Part shown: in pieces, positions 51,897 to 60,953 of the stretch
How the letters are laid out: each line of letters starts with the position of its first letter
Position numbering within the stretch: position 1 is the first letter of the stretch
Assembly (NCBI RefSeq): GCF_013823385.1
Contig: NZ_PNMA01000004.1
Coordinates: 1-64,000 of the forward strand
Reading direction: 5' to 3'
Source of the DNA: Hyphomonas sp.
GTDB taxonomy: Bacteria; Pseudomonadota; Alphaproteobacteria; Caulobacterales; Hyphomonadaceae
Length of the DNA stretch: 64,000 nt
Position numbers and translations under genes: made by a program
The notes under the pieces: generated by a model
What the model was told of the DNA's origin: nothing
What the model saw: only the letters and a program-made list of their open reading frames with translations
The model's database searches: none

Positions 51897-51932
51897 TTTT
51901 CAACGCTTGTTGATTTTCAACAGATGTTGAAA
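51897..51932 (-). promoter_or_regulatory. Tandem putative TetR operators upstream of the TonB receptor
   Basis: A palindrome TTTTCAACAGATGTTGAAA (51914-51932) is identical to the core at 48549-48567. A second, weaker relative (TTTTCAACGCTTGTTGATTT, 51897-51916) overlaps it on one side. Both lie 32-67 bases before the receptor start, a typical repressor position. Confidence 0.75.
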
Positions 51933-52102
51933 TGGCAGGGGAGGCGGAAGCTGTCAATGTGTTCCCGGTGCAACACTCCCGGCGCCCGCGGGGGTGGACG
52001 GAGTAAAAAACTCCAACGGAAACTCCAATGGGGGGCGGGAAAGCTCTAACGAGGCTTCAACGGCGGCGGTGTGTGGGGCTTCCCCCCTCCGCCCTTCGGG
52101 CA

Positions 52103-52124
52103 CCTCCCCCGTGAACGGGGGAGG
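52103..52124 (-). terminator. GC-rich hairpin of a dispersed intergenic type
   Basis: CCTCCCCCG pairs with CGGGGGAGG around TGAA, just downstream of the 99-aa gene. The surrounding CTCCGCCCTTCGGGCACC text resembles a hairpin sequence often found between alphaproteobacterial genes; no second copy was noticed in this window. Confidence 0.5.
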
Positions 52125-52143
52125 AGCGGGTTGCGCTGCGCCG

Positions 52144-52443
52144 CTAGTTCGGCACCCATTCGAAAAGGTCCAGCGTTTCGTCGCTCGGGCGTTTGCCTTT
52201 CATCCGGTCGAAGCAGGGGTGGGGGATGTGGCGGCCGGAGGGGAGGATTTCGGAGACAAATGTGCCGCCATGGGAGGGCTTTGACACGCGGATAGGCGCG
52301 CCGCAGACGGGGCAGTTCTCGGCCCAGCCCTGGCGGGGCGGGGCGTCTTTGGCGTCGGCCCGGTAATAGATCGTGGCCGCCACGCGGGAGCGTTCCGGGG
52401 TCGAGTTGGCATTCCGGAAATGTTCCTTGCGGTGAATCCACAT
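52144..52443 (-). CDS. Unknown protein with zinc-ribbon-like motif, 99 aa
   Basis: The product begins MWIHRKEHFRNANSTPERSR and has CPVCGAPIRVSKP followed by a later Cys (PHPCFDRM), a possible treble-clef or ribbon zinc site. No signal peptide or membrane segment. A clean AAAGGAGACC ribosome site nine bases ahead of the ATG supports the call over overlapping frames on the same strand. I do not recognise the family. It stands alone between the TonB-receptor promoter and a palindromic repeat. Confidence 0.6.
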   Translation of the reverse strand: MWIHRKEHFRNANSTPERSRVAATIYYRADAKDAPPRQGWAENCPVCGAPIRVSKPSHGGTFVSEILPSGRHIPHPCFDRMKGKRPSDETLDLFEWVPN

Positions 52444-52532
52444 CTTGGGGGTCTCCTTTGATTTGCGGCGCTAGGGGTAGCAGGGAGGGGTTAAGGGAGG
52501 GTGAGAGGATTTCCTCCTCAGCTCTCCATTTT

Positions 52533-52650
52533 CGTCACGCTCGATGCGCGCAGCGCATCTGAGCGCCCATCTCCTGACCGCGCCGCTTTTGCAAAGATGA
52601 GAGAGCGGGAGATGGGCCCTCAGACGGGCTGCGCCCGTCGAGGGTGACGA
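52533..52650. repeat. Long imperfect palindromic repeat, copy 2
   Basis: CGTCACGCTCGATGCGCGCA at the left end mirrors the right-end CGTCGAGGGTGACG. The inner CCCATCTCC and GGAGATGGG pair across a ~30-base loop unrelated to copy 1 (236-364). It lies directly in front of the HTH gene at 52713, in the accessory part of the window. Confidence 0.75.
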
Positions 52651-52712
52651 ACCGGGGGGAGGATAGGGGCGGGCTTATCCGACCGGGTATCCGGGGCGCG
52701 TATGATGCGCGG

Positions 52713-53612
52713 ATGACGGATGTTTCTGCCCCCTCACCGCCGAAGCGGACGAAGCATGTGAACACGCAGGCCACGTGCCGTTCCCTCCGGCATCTGGCGC
52801 GCGAGTGGGCCGAGAGGGGGGAGCGGCTGGCGGATATTGGGCGGCGGCTCAAGATTGCGCCGTCTACGATCCATTTATGGGCGCGGCAGGACGGGTTTCG
52901 CCGCAAGGACATTCGCGCGCGGGCGAGCCTGGCGCATGGGCCGGCGTTGCCCGACAAGGCGGACTATCCGGAGCTGAAGGAGCTGGCCCCGCGCGCGCGG
53001 CTGGAGCGGCTGGGGGAGCTTTCGGGAGAGGCCCGCCTGCGCGCGGTGGCGGCGATTGAGGAGGGGTATCTCGATTATGGCCTCAAATGGCTGCGCGAGG
53101 CCCAGAAGCTGGAGCGCGGGCACAAGGCGCTGAAGGAGCATCTGGAGCATTATCCGCCGCCGGAGGAAGAGGCGGGGGACGATCTCGTCAGCCGTGGGCT
53201 CGAAGCGCTTGAGGAGATGGTGCAGGCGGAGAAGGAAGGGCGCGCGCCGGTGTTCCGCGAACTGACGCCGGAGCAGGCGCGGGAGGCGGCGGAGGACGGC
53301 CGCATCTGGGACGCCATCGAGGACGCCCGCGTGGAGCGGATGACGCAGGCGCGCGATGGCCGGGCGCCGGAGGAAGACGAAATGCGCCGCGACCGCCTGC
53401 ACAATCTGGAAGAGGACACGCGGGAATACTGGCGGCTGAAAGAGGAGGTGAAGAAATGGCGCCTCTTCCCCGGCCGCGGAGACCCGCCCCCTTTAAGGGC
53501 GGTCTCCCGTGGACGGAGTATCCTGCCCCAGCCCGAGCCGGAGATACCGGGCGGGAAGAAGCTTTACGGCATGGAGGAGGCGTTTCCGGTGAAGTTCACG
53601 CGGCGGGAGTGA
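52713..53612 (+). CDS. HTH protein resembling a phage terminase small subunit or transposase-type regulator
   Basis: A 299-residue, highly charged protein. Residues ~30-65 hold a homeodomain-like HTH (EWAERGERLADIGRRLKIAP, then STIHLWARQDGFRRKDIRAR). The rest is a long Glu/Arg-rich helical region (LKWLREAQKLERGHKALKEHLEH, REAAEDGRIWDAIEDARVER). The HTH plus helical tail recalls small terminase subunits or recombinase-associated regulators, but no other phage gene is nearby. I use the ATG at 52713 (MTDVSAPSPPKRTKHVN); GTG/ATG codons earlier are possible. Function uncertain. Confidence 0.65.
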   Translation: MTDVSAPSPPKRTKHVNTQATCRSLRHLAREWAERGERLADIGRRLKIAPSTIHLWARQDGFRRKDIRARASLAHGPALPDKADYPELKELAPRARLERLGELSGEARLRAVAAIEEGYLDYGLKWLREAQKLERGHKALKEHLEHYPPPEEEAGDDLVSRGLEALEEMVQAEKEGRAPVFRELTPEQAREAAEDGRIWDAIEDARVERMTQARDGRAPEEDEMRRDRLHNLEEDTREYWRLKEEVKKWRLFPGRGDPPPLRAVSRGRSILPQPEPEIPGGKKLYGMEEAFPVKFTRRE

Positions 53613-53628
53613 GGAAGCAGCCGAGAAA

Positions 53629-54357
53629 CTAGAACACAAGAAATACATTCTTCAACAAACACTCGATGTGGGCAGCAGCCATATTCTCCCCGATTTTCAG
53701 AGTATTTGGATGTCCAGCTTGGTTTCGAAGATCAAGGCGTGTTGCCAGCTCATTTTTGACTGATTTATCAATGATCCCGCAGTCTTGGCACACTTGAAGA
53801 AAATCTGATTCTTTAACTTGAGTAAGACTAGCGACATTTTGAACAGTCAACTTAGAATTCGGGTATCTTGCTTCATAGGCTCGCTTGAACGCGCCAAGGT
53901 GATTAACAGCAATGAATTCGTGCAATACGTTGACTGCTCCTACCCAGGACAGAACTACGGCGGCGCGATAAAGCTTGCTTTCGAATGCGGAAACAGCCTC
54001 CAGCATGAAAGTTTTCCTGTTTCCATCGGTCAATTTATCTAGCTCACTGCGAAGTGAGGCATCGAGTTGCTGGGATCTGGTGCTGCGCAAGTCCAGTCCC
54101 GCTGCAACTATAAATTGCTCCCCAGGGGCAAGAAGTTTCCAAGTCGCAGCATGATTAACAACCATTCCTTCGGTGCGCTGAAGCGCGGTATGCAAATTTA
54201 GCGAATGGGCATTTCGGAAACCATGAGCTTTCAAGGCGGCTTTGATTTCCGTCCCCTTTGCCTCTCCACCCAAATAGACCAGTGCCGCCAAACAAATGTC
54301 TTTCTGCGGACGGCTTTTCTGGGAAATGAATTCGGCAAACGCGTCGCTAAATGTCAT
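53629..54357 (-). CDS. HEPN-like domain protein with N-terminal winged helix, 242 aa
   Basis: The first ~75 residues look like a winged helix (SRPQKDICLAALVYLGGEAK, KAHGFRNAHSLNLHTAL). The C-terminal ~130 residues are helical and end with LDLRNQAGHPNTLKIGEN, an Rx4H motif (Arg about 211, His about 216) in the place seen in HEPN ribonucleases, preceded by a typical helix (LYRAAVVLSWVGAVNVLHEFI). HEPN proteins cut RNA in toxin-antitoxin and antiviral systems. The gene overlaps its upstream neighbour by 11 bases and has lower GC content and different codon use than the chromosome. The family call is by motif only. Confidence 0.6.
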   Translation of the reverse strand: MTFSDAFAEFISQKSRPQKDICLAALVYLGGEAKGTEIKAALKAHGFRNAHSLNLHTALQRTEGMVVNHAATWKLLAPGEQFIVAAGLDLRSTRSQQLDASLRSELDKLTDGNRKTFMLEAVSAFESKLYRAAVVLSWVGAVNVLHEFIAVNHLGAFKRAYEARYPNSKLTVQNVASLTQVKESDFLQVCQDCGIIDKSVKNELATRLDLRNQAGHPNTLKIGENMAAAHIECLLKNVFLVF

Positions 54358-54817
54358 TCAGCTGACTCAACTTTGACTGAAGCAGAGGGCCCAGAGTGAA
54401 GTTATCTCCGCCTTTCTCATAAATCTCTGCGCTGGTGATCATCGCTTTGACCGCAGCGGCGCGATTGCTCATAAATGACTCTTTCCAAAGCAGAGCATTT
54501 TGCGCCGTATCGAACCAAGCTTTTTTCGAGAAGATGCCCTCGCTGCTTTTCATGAATTCTACCAAAGCAGCAGCTTCAAGAATCTCGCGAAGCGACTTCG
54601 CTCCGAGCTTTGCGACCGCAGCGTTTATTGGCGGGGCTTCGGCTTTATGCCCGAGGTTCGAGTTCGAGTGAACGGGAGCTTCTGGCGGCTGGGGGGGCGC
54701 CATCGGTACCATGTCAGCCAAGCCGATTAGTTCCTTAAGGGTCTCAACATCGAGCATGGATTCCGACTCAATGGTAAGGCTCCCCTCCTTGCGATTAATT
54801 GCGAACTTAAACATCAC
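54347..54817 (-). CDS. Unknown middle protein of the HEPN cassette, 156 aa
   Basis: The N-terminal ~35 residues have a short beta pattern (FKFAINRKEGSLTIESESML) then DVETLKELIGLADM; a Pro/Ala-rich linker follows at ~40-65; the C-terminal half is helical (KSLREILEAAALVEFMKSSE, NRAAAVKAMITSAEIYEKGG). No catalytic motif is seen. It overlaps both neighbours by 11 bases, so the three proteins are made in step and probably act together. I cannot assign a family. Low GC content shared with the two other genes. Confidence 0.55.
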   Translation of the reverse strand: MMFKFAINRKEGSLTIESESMLDVETLKELIGLADMVPMAPPQPPEAPVHSNSNLGHKAEAPPINAAVAKLGAKSLREILEAAALVEFMKSSEGIFSKKAWFDTAQNALLWKESFMSNRAAAVKAMITSAEIYEKGGDNFTLGPLLQSKLSQLNDI

Positions 54818-55310
54818 CTTTCTCCATTTTTTTCACGGTGCTTATTCCGTGCGCTGATACCTTATAGAGCTTTCGCGCCTGCTTTGTGGACCCCGTTTTA
54901 CGAGTTTGCACGACTGGGCACGGTTTCATGGACTTCAACCTGTCAAATGCCCTCGTTACATTGCCGATTGGGTAACCAGTATCTTTGAGAAGAGTGTTGG
55001 CGCTTTGGGTATCAACGGCCTCTTCTGAAAGGACTTCCTGAAGCCAATACGCCGCCACTAAGGCTCGATCAGCATCCGATTCAGCGCCTGTAACAGCAAG
55101 AAATTCTGCAAAAGTATTATGCCTAGATGTACCTGAAGGATGAGGGACGGTCTCTGGACCACCGCGCAATCCGCTTTGCGACTGCGGCGGAGGCTCTGCA
55201 GGTGAGCTGCAATACTTTGCCGCAAGCCAATGTATGACTCGCGCGCGCGAGTCTTCGTCGAGCTCGGCAAGAGCGTCGTGCGCGATCTTCATAGCCTCAA
55301 GTTCGTCCAT
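54807..55310 (-). CDS. Winged-helix-like first protein of the HEPN cassette, 167 aa
   Basis: Starts MDELEAMKIAHDALAELDED, a helical dimerisation-like segment (SRARVIHWLAAKY), then a Ser/Pro linker and a C-terminal winged helix (ALVAAYWLQEVLSEEAVDTQ, GYPIGNVTRAFDRLKSMKPC, TKQARKLYKVSAHG). The ATG at 55310 has a CAGGAG site and lies downstream of a predicted promoter, so it is preferred over the earlier frame start at 55355. As DNA-binding-like protein it may autoregulate the cassette. I have not matched it to a named family. Confidence 0.6.
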   Translation of the reverse strand: MDELEAMKIAHDALAELDEDSRARVIHWLAAKYCSSPAEPPPQSQSGLRGGPETVPHPSGTSRHNTFAEFLAVTGAESDADRALVAAYWLQEVLSEEAVDTQSANTLLKDTGYPIGNVTRAFDRLKSMKPCPVVQTRKTGSTKQARKLYKVSAHGISTVKKMEKGDV

Positions 55311-55339
55311 TGATGGTTCTCCTGACTCGTTAACGCAGA

Positions 55340-55368
55340 AAATATGATGCTGCATTACGTTTAGTCAA
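55340..55368 (-). promoter_or_regulatory. Putative sigma-70 promoter of the three-gene cassette
   Basis: TTGACT (complement of 55363-55368) and ATATTT (complement of 55340-55345) are spaced by 17 bases. Transcription would begin near 55333, just upstream of the ATG at 55310. Confidence 0.4.
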
Positions 55369-55630
55369 GGAGAATAAATTAACCCTTGTCAAGAAAGAAT
55401 CTCTAACGGACGAGATCGGTATGTATATCAGATATCAGCTATACGGGATTGAAGAATGAGCCACGGCAAATCGGACTTATAGGTTTGTATAACAAACATT
55501 ACATTGCGGGCGAAACACGTCCAAGCGTTAAAAAAAATGCCCAGTCTAAAATAAGCATTAAAAAACAGTGAGATGAATTATGGTAAGGGGCGTATCGGAT
55601 CACGTAATGGCGTTTCCGTTACGCAAAAGA
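55369..55630. other. AT-rich gap between the cassette and uvrB
   Basis: About 260 bases, markedly AT-richer than the flanking chromosomal genes. GTAATGG and CCGTTAC form an imperfect inverted repeat near 55605-55623, just past the uvrB stop. I see no gene. The gap may mark one edge of the acquired cassette. Confidence 0.4.
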
Positions 55631-57823
55631 TTATATTCCTAGATCCTCTTCCCGTAGCCGCTTTACCTCGTCCCTGAGCCTTGCGGCCGTTTCGAACTCG
55701 AGGTTCGCGGCGGCTTCGCGCATCTGTTTTTCGAGGCTGGCGATGGCAGCCTTGAGGTTGTGCCCGGTTTCTCCCCGAAGTGGCAAGGGCTTTTCTTCGC
55801 TGACGCCGCGTTCGCGGTTGCGGCGGGATCTGGAGGCGGAGGGTTTTTCGCCGAGTTCGGAGAGGATGTCTGACACGGCGCGTTTGATCGTGGTCGGCGT
55901 GATGCCGTGTTCGATATTGTAGGCGGTCTGTTTTTCGCGGCGGCGGCTGGTTTCGTCCATGGCGCGCTGCATGGAGCCGGTGATCCGGTCCGCATACAGA
56001 ATGACTTTTGCATCCGCGTTGCGGGCGGCGCGGCCGATGGTCTGGACGAGGGAGGTTTCTGAGCGGAGGAACCCTTCCTTGTCGGCGTCGAGGATGCCGA
56101 CAAGGCCGCATTCGGGAATGTCGAGCCCTTCGCGCAGGAGGTTGATGCCGACGAGGACATCGAACACGCCGAGGCGCAGATCGCGGATGATCTCGATGCG
56201 CTCGATGGTGTCGACATCCGAGTGCATGTAGCGGACTTTCACCCCGTTCTCGTGGAGGAAGTCTGTCAGGTTTTCCGCCATCTTTTTCGTCAGGGTGGTG
56301 ATCAATGTGCGCATGCCGTTTGCGGCCGCCGTCTTGGCCTCCGCCATGATGTCGTCGACCTGGTTGGCGCCGTCATTGGAGACGGGGCGGACCTCGACCG
56401 GCGGGTCGATGAGGCCGGTGGGGCGGATGACCTGCTCCGTGAACACACCGCCCGTGCGCTCCATCTCCCATTTGCCGGGGGTGGCGGAGACGTGGACCGT
56501 CTGGGGGCGCATGGCGTCCCATTCCTCGAATTTCAAGGGGCGGTTGTCGAGGCAGGAGGGCAGGCGGAAGCCGTATTCGGCGAGGGTGGATTTGCGGGAG
56601 AAGTCGCCTTTGAACATGGCGCCGATCTGGGGGATCGTCTGGTGGGACTCGTCGGTGAAGACGAGGGCGTTGGCGGGCAGGTATTCAAAGAGCGTCGGGG
56701 GCGGCTCGCCGGGCTTGCGGCCGGTGAGGTAGCGGGAATAGTTCTCGATGCCGTTGCAGGAGCCCGTGGCGGCGAGCATTTCGAGGTCGTACTGGCAGCG
56801 CTGCTCGATGCGCTGGGCTTCGAGGAGTTTTCCGTTCTTCTCGAAATGGGCGATGGTGGATTTCAGCTCCGCCTTGATCTTCTCGATGGCCTGGTTGAGC
56901 GTCGGGCGCGGCGTGACATGGTGGCTGTTGGCGTAGATCTTGACCTGGGGGAGCTTCTGGATCGTCCGTCCCGTGAGGGGATCGAACTCGGTGATGGATT
57001 CCAGCTCGTCGCCGAAGAAGGAGAGCTTCCAGGCGCGGTCCTCATAGTGGGCGGGGAAGATGTCGATGACATCGCCCTTCACGCGGAAGGCGCCGCGGCC
57101 GAAGGCGACATCATTGCGGGTGTACTGGTTGGCGACGAGGCGCTGGGTGACCTCCTTGGGGTCGATGCGGTCGCCGGCCTTCAGGGTGAAGGTCATGGAG
57201 GTGTAGCTCTCGACCGAGCCGATGCCATAGAGGCAGGAGACGGAGGCGACGATGATGACGTCGTCGCGCTCGAGGATCGCGCGGGTGGCGGAGTGGCGCA
57301 TCCGGTCGATGGCCTCGTTGATGGAGCTTTCCTTCTCGATGTAAAGGTCCGAGCGCGGAACATAGGCCTCGGGCTGGTAGTAGTCGTAATAGGAGACGAA
57401 GTATTCGACCGCGTTGTCCGGGAAGAAGGATTTGAACTCGCCATAGAGCTGGGCGGCGAGGGTCTTGTTCGGGGCGAGGATGAGGGCGGGGCGCTGGGTG
57501 GCCTCGATGACCTTGGCCATGGTGAAGGTCTTGCCGGTGCCGGTGGCGCCGAGGAGGACCTGGTCGCGCTCGCCGCTGGTGATGCCCTCGACAAGTTCGG
57601 GGATGGCAGTGCGCTGGTCGCCGGCGGGCTCGTATTCGGAGGCCACCCGGAAGCGCTTGCCGCCTTCCAGCTTCACCCAGTCGCGATCCGGCCGGTGGGG
57701 TGTCCACTGGTCGGAAGAGAGCGCGCCGGCGGCATCGAGCGCGGCGCCATCCAGGGCGAAGGCAGCAGAAGCGTCAGCGACGCCGCGAGCGGGGGGACGG
57801 GAGGAGCGGGCCATGGCCGCCAT
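55631..57823 (-). CDS. uvrB: Excinuclease ABC subunit B
   Basis: The 730-residue DNA repair helicase-like protein has Walker [15 protein letters not shown] (about 94), the beta-hairpin region ([20 protein letters not shown]), the DEAD-type motif [19 protein letters not shown] in motif VI, and a C-terminal UVR domain ([24 protein letters not shown]) that binds UvrC. It verifies lesions after UvrA loading in nucleotide excision repair. An extra Ala-rich N-terminal ~50 residues precede the usual start region, as in other alphaproteobacteria. The gene probably is transcribed alone; the accessory cassette begins past its 3' end. Confidence 0.95.
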   Translation of the reverse strand: MAAMARSSRPPARGVADASAAFALDGAALDAAGALSSDQWTPHRPDRDWVKLEGGKRFRVASEYEPAGDQRTAIPELVEGITSGERDQVLLGATGTGKTFTMAKVIEATQRPALILAPNKTLAAQLYGEFKSFFPDNAVEYFVSYYDYYQPEAYVPRSDLYIEKESSINEAIDRMRHSATRAILERDDVIIVASVSCLYGIGSVESYTSMTFTLKAGDRIDPKEVTQRLVANQYTRNDVAFGRGAFRVKGDVIDIFPAHYEDRAWKLSFFGDELESITEFDPLTGRTIQKLPQVKIYANSHHVTPRPTLNQAIEKIKAELKSTIAHFEKNGKLLEAQRIEQRCQYDLEMLAATGSCNGIENYSRYLTGRKPGEPPPTLFEYLPANALVFTDESHQTIPQIGAMFKGDFSRKSTLAEYGFRLPSCLDNRPLKFEEWDAMRPQTVHVSATPGKWEMERTGGVFTEQVIRPTGLIDPPVEVRPVSNDGANQVDDIMAEAKTAAANGMRTLITTLTKKMAENLTDFLHENGVKVRYMHSDVDTIERIEIIRDLRLGVFDVLVGINLLREGLDIPECGLVGILDADKEGFLRSETSLVQTIGRAARNADAKVILYADRITGSMQRAMDETSRRREKQTAYNIEHGITPTTIKRAVSDILSELGEKPSASRSRRNRERGVSEEKPLPLRGETGHNLKAAIASLEKQMREAAANLEFETAARLRDEVKRLREEDLGI

Positions 57824-57955
57824 ATTGGACCGGGCGGGGAGAGAGTAAAGGGTGTTCTTGTATTGTTCGATGCGCTAGACTGCGCGTAAGGCCCCATGAG
57901 CGGGCGCAAGCTGCAGGCCGGAGGGGCCCCGCAGACGGAAGAGGGAGGCGGCATC

Positions 57956-58306
57956 ATGCCGGGCCACAAGGTTTTCGCGATGGCGTTCGCCAGGGTCTAT
58001 CCGGCCTATATCGCCAAGGCGGAGAAGAAGGGGCGCACGAAAGCGGAGGTCGACGAGATCATCCGCTGGCATACAGGCTACAGCCAGGCGGAGCTGGAGG
58101 CGCAGATCGCGGCGGGGGTGGATTTCGAGACGTTCTTTGCGCAGGCCCCGGCGCTGAACCCGGCGCGCGAGCTGATCACGGGCGTCGTCTGCGGCGTGCG
58201 CGTGGAAGCGGTGGAAGACCCCCTGATGCGGGAAATCCGCTACCTGGACAAGCTGGTGGACGAACTGGCGAAGGGGAAGGCGATGGGGAAGATTTTGCGG
58301 GGTTAG
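57956..58306 (+). CDS. DUF2200-family protein
   Basis: A 116-residue protein whose core matches DUF2200 almost throughout: [80 protein letters not shown]. Function unknown; the fold is small and cytosolic. I start at ATG 57956 (MPGHKVF); an upstream in-frame ATG at 57896 adds 20 residues without similarity. The 3' end overlaps the converging membrane-protein gene by four bases. Confidence 0.85.
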   Translation: MPGHKVFAMAFARVYPAYIAKAEKKGRTKAEVDEIIRWHTGYSQAELEAQIAAGVDFETFFAQAPALNPARELITGVVCGVRVEAVEDPLMREIRYLDKLVDELAKGKAMGKILRG

Positions 58307-60831
58307 GTGGGCTCAAACTCGGGTTCGTCCTCATCTTCTGTTTCGACGTCGAGCTCAAACGCCTGCGCGGAAGGTCTCGGCGGTCTGTGGCGTTGCTGGG
58401 CAGGGGGCACAAAGATGCGGACGCCTTTGATGGCTTTCTTGAGCGCTTCGGCCGCAATAGTTCCTTCGCCACAGCTTTCGGCATCCTCAAGGAAATTGAG
58501 AACGGTGCGATTCATCAGGTCGCCTTCCTGATAGCCGTTCACTTGTTCCGCAATGGCTGTGTAACAAAGGGCGCGCATTTCCTGACGCCCGTGATGGGCA
58601 CTGGCGCAAACGCCATTTTGAGTGCGGACATCATCAGCAAACATCGCATCGATCTGGCTGCGCCAATCTGAGAGGCAGGGGCCATTTCGGCAGGCTTGAG
58701 CTGCAAGCGCCCAGAAGGCGCTAGGATCGGGAATGCGGGCAAGCAGTTCCATAACGATTACCCGTGCGTAGTGAAACTCCGCCGCTGCGCCAGCGATCAC
58801 AACGAGCTGGACAACATTGGCAACATCCCTTGGTGACATGAAAGCCGGAATTTCTTCGTCCTCATCATCCATCAACTCGTCGAGAAGCGCTTCCAGGCGC
58901 AGCTTTTCCGCGCGGCGCCACACTTGCTGTTCCTCTTTTGCAAGGCTCCTGATTGCGGCGCTCTCAGGGGTGCCTTCAAACCATGCCTTCCGCCATTGCT
59001 CGGAGAGCTGCTGCAGTTTCTGGTAAGGCGTACCTGCAAGCACGCCATACTGATCGAGCATCCACTCCGCGCCTGCTCTTACTTCCGGGTCTGCATGCAG
59101 AAGCAGTTCGCCGAGGCGGAACTGATTGTAGGGAACCTTGGGCAGGTAAAGATCCTTGCGGAGCTGCATGTGCTTTTCAACGCGCTCCTCGAATTTCTTG
59201 CGCGCAATGTAAGCTTTTCCTGTCTTTCCGCCTTTCTCCGCCTTCTTCATGCCCTGCTTGAAGAAACGAACTTCCGTAAACGGATCGAAAGCATCCAATT
59301 GTCCAGCGTCGTATAGCCGGTCCTGTGCACGGCTGCGTTGCCAGATGCCGATGGCCTGGAAGAGCGCTGCCATGATAACGAGATCCACCATGGCGCGTGC
59401 CGCAAAGGTGAGGTGCTTGGCCGCCGGAACGATATTCGGAGCCTGAGTGCCGGAGCAGTCGCCTGCAACGCAGGCGCCCGCGACGGGTGTACGGATATCT
59501 ACGCTGTAGATTTCCCACCAGTCGACGAATGGGACAGCTTTGGCGAGTTCCCCACCAAAAAAGCTCAGCCAGGCAAAGAACGGATCGGAGATCGGGGCGC
59601 CATCGGCGCCCGTGAACGCGTGGAAAACGCCATTTATCTGATGAAGCGCCAGCGGCACCAAAATGAACAGGAAGGCATACCCGAGGAGCGCTTCGTCCTT
59701 GAGGTCGTTCTCAAAGCCGATCTGGATTTGCTTGCCATCTGTCCGCAACAGGCGCGAAGCGATTTCGCGGTCTTCTTCGATCCACGCCCAGCGCCGGCCG
59801 AGCGCGATTACCATCAGCATGCCTAGAGCAATAGGAGCTAGTCCATAAGGCTGCGGCAGGATGAACCCAAGTGCTGTCAGGGGAACCAGTGACAGGATAA
59901 CGAAGCCATGGGGAACTAGTGGGCCGTGCTGTGTCGCGCCCGTCAGCGGCGCAATAAAGCGAACGAGAACTGAGTCGAACCAGCTCAGCGCGATCGCGGG
60001 CGCGCCGATCAGTAGGGGAGTGTTGGCCGCTGTGTCTCCCGGTTCGCGCTCGCTCTCGGCCAGATGATCAATGTAACGCTGGATATGAGGCAGGAAGATG
60101 AAGGCCACGAAGAGCGCGACGACGGCAAATGTGATCCAGTAAGCGAGATTGGCGGCAACACCTTCCTGTTGGTTCTGCGAAACCTGGGCCGCCCAGCTAG
60201 CCAGCGCGATGATGCCCGCTAGAAGAGCGGCACCCATCCAGAAGGAAGAGGCGGAAATCGCATCATCGCGCAGCATCTCCCGCTTCAGGGCATCCTGTTC
60301 CTCGCGAGACTGCAGATAGAATCCTGAAATCAAAGGGATGAGCGCCAGACCAACCGAAGCAATCAGAGCCGCAACATGCCGTGGCTTGGTGATATCGCTT
60401 CCAACGCCGTGCAGGCCGAGATTTTCCCAAGGCAGCATGCCAGGTTGGGCGGACAGAAAGGTAAACGCGGTTAGCCCGCCAAAAGCAGCAAACAGATAAA
60501 TGAATAATTCCCGGAAGCTGCGGTCAGCCGTTTTGCGTTGTGCCTCCAGTCGCTTGATCGGCTGTATGCGGACAACAGGCTTCAACTTCGCCCAGATCTG
60601 AAGCATCCGCGCCATGTTGGCGGTGAAGAGGCCGGTGACCAGGGCGGCGAGGGCGAGCCAGTCGGCGCGGACAGTGGCTGGGGCGACGTCTGGGAAGAAG
60701 GGCGCCGCGAGGAGGAAGGCGCCGGTGGCGGCCAGCATCAGGCTGGAGAAGATCGCGGTCGCGCTCCAACTCCATGCTGCCCGGAAGTGTTGAAACCTGT
60801 CCCTGCTCGCGGCTGCGCCCTTGCGGCCCAT
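58303..60831 (-). CDS. Large multi-pass membrane protein of unknown function, 842 aa
   Basis: About ten or more membrane segments occupy residues ~15-510 (for example [78 protein letters not shown]). [20 protein letters not shown] near residues 425-445 is a segment I recall from other bacterial membrane proteins with pentapeptide repeats. The C-terminal ~330 residues are soluble and helical, with repeat-like pieces ([21 protein letters not shown]) and an acidic tail ([12 protein letters not shown]). No named family fits. Two neighbouring genes are on opposite strands, so it is likely alone; a channel or mechanosensor role is speculation. Confidence 0.7.
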   Translation of the reverse strand: MGRKGAAASRDRFQHFRAAWSWSATAIFSSLMLAATGAFLLAAPFFPDVAPATVRADWLALAALVTGLFTANMARMLQIWAKLKPVVRIQPIKRLEAQRKTADRSFRELFIYLFAAFGGLTAFTFLSAQPGMLPWENLGLHGVGSDITKPRHVAALIASVGLALIPLISGFYLQSREEQDALKREMLRDDAISASSFWMGAALLAGIIALASWAAQVSQNQQEGVAANLAYWITFAVVALFVAFIFLPHIQRYIDHLAESEREPGDTAANTPLLIGAPAIALSWFDSVLVRFIAPLTGATQHGPLVPHGFVILSLVPLTALGFILPQPYGLAPIALGMLMVIALGRRWAWIEEDREIASRLLRTDGKQIQIGFENDLKDEALLGYAFLFILVPLALHQINGVFHAFTGADGAPISDPFFAWLSFFGGELAKAVPFVDWWEIYSVDIRTPVAGACVAGDCSGTQAPNIVPAAKHLTFAARAMVDLVIMAALFQAIGIWQRSRAQDRLYDAGQLDAFDPFTEVRFFKQGMKKAEKGGKTGKAYIARKKFEERVEKHMQLRKDLYLPKVPYNQFRLGELLLHADPEVRAGAEWMLDQYGVLAGTPYQKLQQLSEQWRKAWFEGTPESAAIRSLAKEEQQVWRRAEKLRLEALLDELMDDEDEEIPAFMSPRDVANVVQLVVIAGAAAEFHYARVIVMELLARIPDPSAFWALAAQACRNGPCLSDWRSQIDAMFADDVRTQNGVCASAHHGRQEMRALCYTAIAEQVNGYQEGDLMNRTVLNFLEDAESCGEGTIAAEALKKAIKGVRIFVPPAQQRHRPPRPSAQAFELDVETEDEDEPEFEPT

Positions 60832-60953
60832 GTCACGCGTCTCCTCACCCGATAGTTCCCTGTGGAATTCTACCTTTACGCTTTGTTAACCTTCGCGCAA
60901 GGGGAGAATTTAGGGGCGGGCGTGCGGGCGTGCGGGCGGCCGGCTGTCCGCCC

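Noticed and set aside
52046-52441. Overlapping frame to the 99-aa zinc-ribbon-like gene
   Set aside because: It is Arg/Pro-rich without motif, runs through the GC-rich hairpin, and the alternative frame has the better ribosome site and a CxxC motif.
53629-55630. Prophage or full genomic island around the HEPN cassette
   Set aside because: No integrase, tRNA edge or phage structural gene is visible; only three genes have the deviating composition.
56222-57889. Plus-strand open frame opposite uvrB
   Set aside because: Antisense to uvrB, low-complexity Gly/Val/Asp composition, no ribosome site.
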